The notes beneath the pieces were generated by a model. That model saw nothing but the letters and a program-made list of their open reading frames with translations, was not told the origin of the DNA and ran no database searches. A stretch of DNA of 64,000 nt from CAVSKL01 sp963728475 [NCBI: Candidatus Eiseniibacteriota bacterium] (lineage in GTDB: Bacteria > Eisenbacteria > RBG-16-71-46 > JABDJR01): the NCBI GenBank assembly GCA_963728475.1, contig CAVSKL010000002.1, positions 1-64,000 of the forward strand, given 5' to 3'. Both the position numbers and the translations under genes were made by a program. How positions within the stretch are numbered: position 1 is the stretch's first letter; every line of letters begins with the position of its first letter. Below, piece after piece: positions 62,155-64,000 of this stretch.

Positions 62155-63609
62155 CTACGACGCCGGGGTGAGCTCGCGAGGCTCGCGCGGCGCTCCCAGC
62201 AGCGCCCGCGTCCGTCGGGCGCCCTTCTCGTGGAGGGTGGCGTGGCAACCGGAGCAGAGCGTGACCAGGTTCTCCGCAACGTTCTTCCCGCCCGACTCGC
62301 GCGGGATGAGGTGGTGCACTTCCAGGAAGCGCGCGCTCCCGCAACCGGGCACCCGGCAACGATGGCCGTCCCGTTCCAGCACCCGGCGGCGCAGCGCGGG
62401 CGGGATCACCGCGCGGTTCCGCTGGCCGGAGCGGTGCACCCGCGCATCGCAAAGCACCGCCTCCATCCGGGCCGGGCTCAAGGGCCGGTCCTCGCGCCCG
62501 GCCACCACGCGGCCGCGCCCGCAATCGGGACACTGCCGCACCACGACCTGGTAGACGGGGTGCCGCCCGGCCGATCGCGAACCCGGGTCTCGCGCTGCCG
62601 CGGTGGACGCTACCCGGGTATCCGGCTCTGGCCCGGAGGTCCGGTCCGTGGAGGTCCGTTCCCCCGGCCCCGAACCCGGGTCTCGCGCTGCCGCGGTGGA
62701 CGCTCCCCGGGTGTCCGGCTCCGGCCCCACGCCGGCGCCGGCAGCCTGACCGGTCGTCCCGCGTGGCCCTTCGGATGCCGCGGCGGAAGCGGCATCCAAC
62801 TCCGCACTCGGACCGGCGCCGGGCCGGCCGGCGGCCGCCTTCGGGCCTTCAGCGCGAGAAGCGCGCGCCGGCCGGGGGCTCTCCTCGGCGGCCAGAACTT
62901 CCAGGGCAGCCACGATCATCTCCTCGCGGCTCGCGCGGCGGCCGCGCTTGCGAAGCTTCTCCACGAGCGCCTCGTATCGGGCGTAGAGCTCCGGTGGGAA
63001 CCGAAGCGAGATCGAAACCGGGACGTCGAGCGTCTCGTGCGGCGAGACCGCCGAGTCGAACGCCGGGTTCCCGGACGCACCGTTCCCGATCGCGCCCCTG
63101 GCCGCCTCGCCGGTCCGGCCTCCCGCGCCGCCGCCGGCCCGGGGGGATCCGCCGGCCGCCGCCAACAACGACCCCTGCGCGGGATTGCGCCGCCGCCGCG
63201 CCCGGGCCCGGCCGCGCGTCTCCCGGACCTCCCGCTCCAGCTCGCGCCGCGAGACCGTGCGCGCCTTCTCCACCCACCGGCGCTCGGTCTCCGGCGTGGC
63301 CACCGTCGCCACCGCCCGCGCCTTGGTCCAGGGCACCGCCCCGCAAGCCACCGACCGCTGCAGCTCCGGCAACCCTTCCAGGGCCCGGCAGAGCCGCAGG
63401 AACTGCGCGGTGGTCGCCTCGGAGAACCCGAGCCGGCCGGCGGCATAGAGCTGGATGGACGAAAATCCCAGCTTACGGAACAAGCGGCGCCGGTGCAGAT
63501 CGGAGAACCAGAGCACCACGCGCCGCTCCGATCCGCGGTAGTCGCGGACGGCGGCGCGGAGTTCGAGATCGACCTGCTGAGCGGGGAGACCGGGGCGAAA
63601 CTCGGACAT
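62155..63609 (-). CDS. HNH endonuclease, DUF222/13E12-like
   Basis: 484 aa from the ATG at 63609 with GGGAGGTG upstream. The N-terminal helical part (LRAAVRDYRGSERRVVLWFSDL, in parts, and LGFSSIQLYAAGRLGFSEATTAQFLRL, in parts) resembles the DUF222-type region of 13E12-like proteins. A long disordered Gly/Ala/Arg/Pro middle contains a duplicated segment (PEPDTRxASTAAARDPGS twice). The C-terminal HNH domain has CRVPGCGSARFLEVHHLIP, then NLVTLCSGCHATLHEKG, with the Cys pairs and catalytic His. A DNA-cutting role is expected; such genes are often multicopy. Confidence 0.85.
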   Translation of the reverse strand: MSEFRPGLPAQQVDLELRAAVRDYRGSERRVVLWFSDLHRRRLFRKLGFSSIQLYAAGRLGFSEATTAQFLRLCRALEGLPELQRSVACGAVPWTKARAVATVATPETERRWVEKARTVSRRELEREVRETRGRARARRRRNPAQGSLLAAAGGSPRAGGGAGGRTGEAARGAIGNGASGNPAFDSAVSPHETLDVPVSISLRFPPELYARYEALVEKLRKRGRRASREEMIVAALEVLAAEESPRPARASRAEGPKAAAGRPGAGPSAELDAASAAASEGPRGTTGQAAGAGVGPEPDTRGASTAAARDPGSGPGERTSTDRTSGPEPDTRVASTAAARDPGSRSAGRHPVYQVVVRQCPDCGRGRVVAGREDRPLSPARMEAVLCDARVHRSGQRNRAVIPPALRRRVLERDGHRCRVPGCGSARFLEVHHLIPRESGGKNVAENLVTLCSGCHATLHEKGARRTRALLGAPREPRELTPAS

Positions 63610-63658
63610 GACGATACACCTCCCACGGGCGGGGCGAACGGCTAGACTCATCACATGG

Positions 63659-63686
63659 ATAGTAGCACAAGGGCCGGCGGCGTCAA
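63659..63686 (-). promoter_or_regulatory. promoter of the HNH endonuclease gene
   Basis: On the minus strand TTGACG and TACTAT are separated by 16 bp, with the start near 63652 and a leader of about 42 nt. Confidence 0.55.
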
Positions 63687-63839
63687 CCCCAAATCATTGC
63701 GAAATAAGCTGGTTGCGTGATATTCGACGCACCTTGGACCGGGCGGTGGGAGCCTGTTCGGTCGATCGGAGACCGGCGGCTCGGTTCTCGACCCGCGCGA
63801 CCGAACCCAAGCGCCGGGAGGCTCGGTGGGCGCCCCCGC

Positions 63840-63957
63840 GGCACGATCAACCAGTAGCGTGGCGCAGTCAAAGCGCGGAGCGATCAACCAGCAACGCGGC
63901 GCAACCAGCCGGCGACGCAGCGAAACCAACCGCCAGCGCGGCGCAACCAGCCGCGTG
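63840..63957. repeat. degenerate short tandem repeat near the window end
   Basis: About three degenerate units of 36-40 bp share GATCAACCAG or AAACCAACCG followed by GCGGCGCAACCAG. No gene was found in 63687-64000. Confidence 0.5.
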
Positions 63958-64000
63958 CGGACCTTCTAACACGCGGTGTAGCAACACGATACCCGGGTAC

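Noticed and set aside
61685-62533. 282-codon frame on the minus strand across the long repeats
   Set aside because: The translation is a periodic Arg/Pro/Gly/Ala product of the repeats in several frames at once; there is no ribosome binding site and no domain.

Overview
The window is a GC-rich (roughly 68-70% by eye), densely coded bacterial chromosome segment. Several traits point to an FCB-related environmental lineage, most plausibly Candidatus Eisenbacteria: secreted right-handed beta-helix proteins, a FlgD-type Ig domain at a secreted C-terminus, a short Trp/Gly-containing C-terminal tag on several secreted proteins, GldAFG-like ABC genes and a histone-fold protein. This placement is inference from gene content; no 16S rRNA, tRNA or CRISPR array was found.

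Left part (1-7.5 kb): the 3' end of a secreted beta-helix protein with a FlgD-like C-terminus, a small secreted protein, then a tandem array of three near-identical beta-helix genes joined by ATGA overlaps. A fourth copy is cut short by a decayed IS66-family element. The copies are mosaics of one another and share a C-terminal tag (TTWGRLK).

7.5-18.8 kb: deoxynucleoside kinase, DinB-like protein, an acyl-CoA dehydrogenase-lemA-DUF2207-marC operon, a leaderless lipoprotein, and RNase R with an apparent one-base frameshift. An IS110-superfamily (IS1111-type) element follows, abutting the rnr stop on one side and truncating a secreted-protein gene on the other. That gene has a 20-G homopolymer in its 5' leader.

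18.9-32.9 kb: a thiS-thiG-thiE operon with a secreted protein at its end, an M61-like lipoprotein peptidase, a tagged two-repeat carbohydrate-binding-like protein, a 72-aa histone-fold protein with its own promoter and terminator, several lipoproteins and membrane proteins, a TolB-like beta-propeller, an isopropylmalate-synthase-like enzyme, an RlmI-like methyltransferase and a DUF547 protein.

33-46 kb: a GldA/GldF/GldG/DUF4340 operon behind a near-consensus promoter, two tandem STAS-domain genes, an EF-G paralogue with a roughly 300-nt leader in an operon with yebC and a YihY-type membrane protein, DUF2203, an Fe-S PD-(D/E)XK nuclease, a GIY-YIG protein and an Old Yellow Enzyme.

46-64 kb: a large frameshifted GH13 enzyme with four carbohydrate-binding modules, ruvC-ruvA, a 31-aa bS22-like basic protein, a PpiC foldase lipoprotein, and a heterodimeric ABC exporter translationally coupled to another tagged beta-helix protein. 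CorA, a DUF985 cupin and two secreted proteins follow. A roughly 1.25-kb repeat-rich non-coding block then precedes an HNH endonuclease.

Promoters found by eye mostly fit a 17-bp spacer with a -10 of the form TANNCT or TANNAT. Three of them place the start site at or within a few bases of the start codon, which suggests leaderless transcripts.
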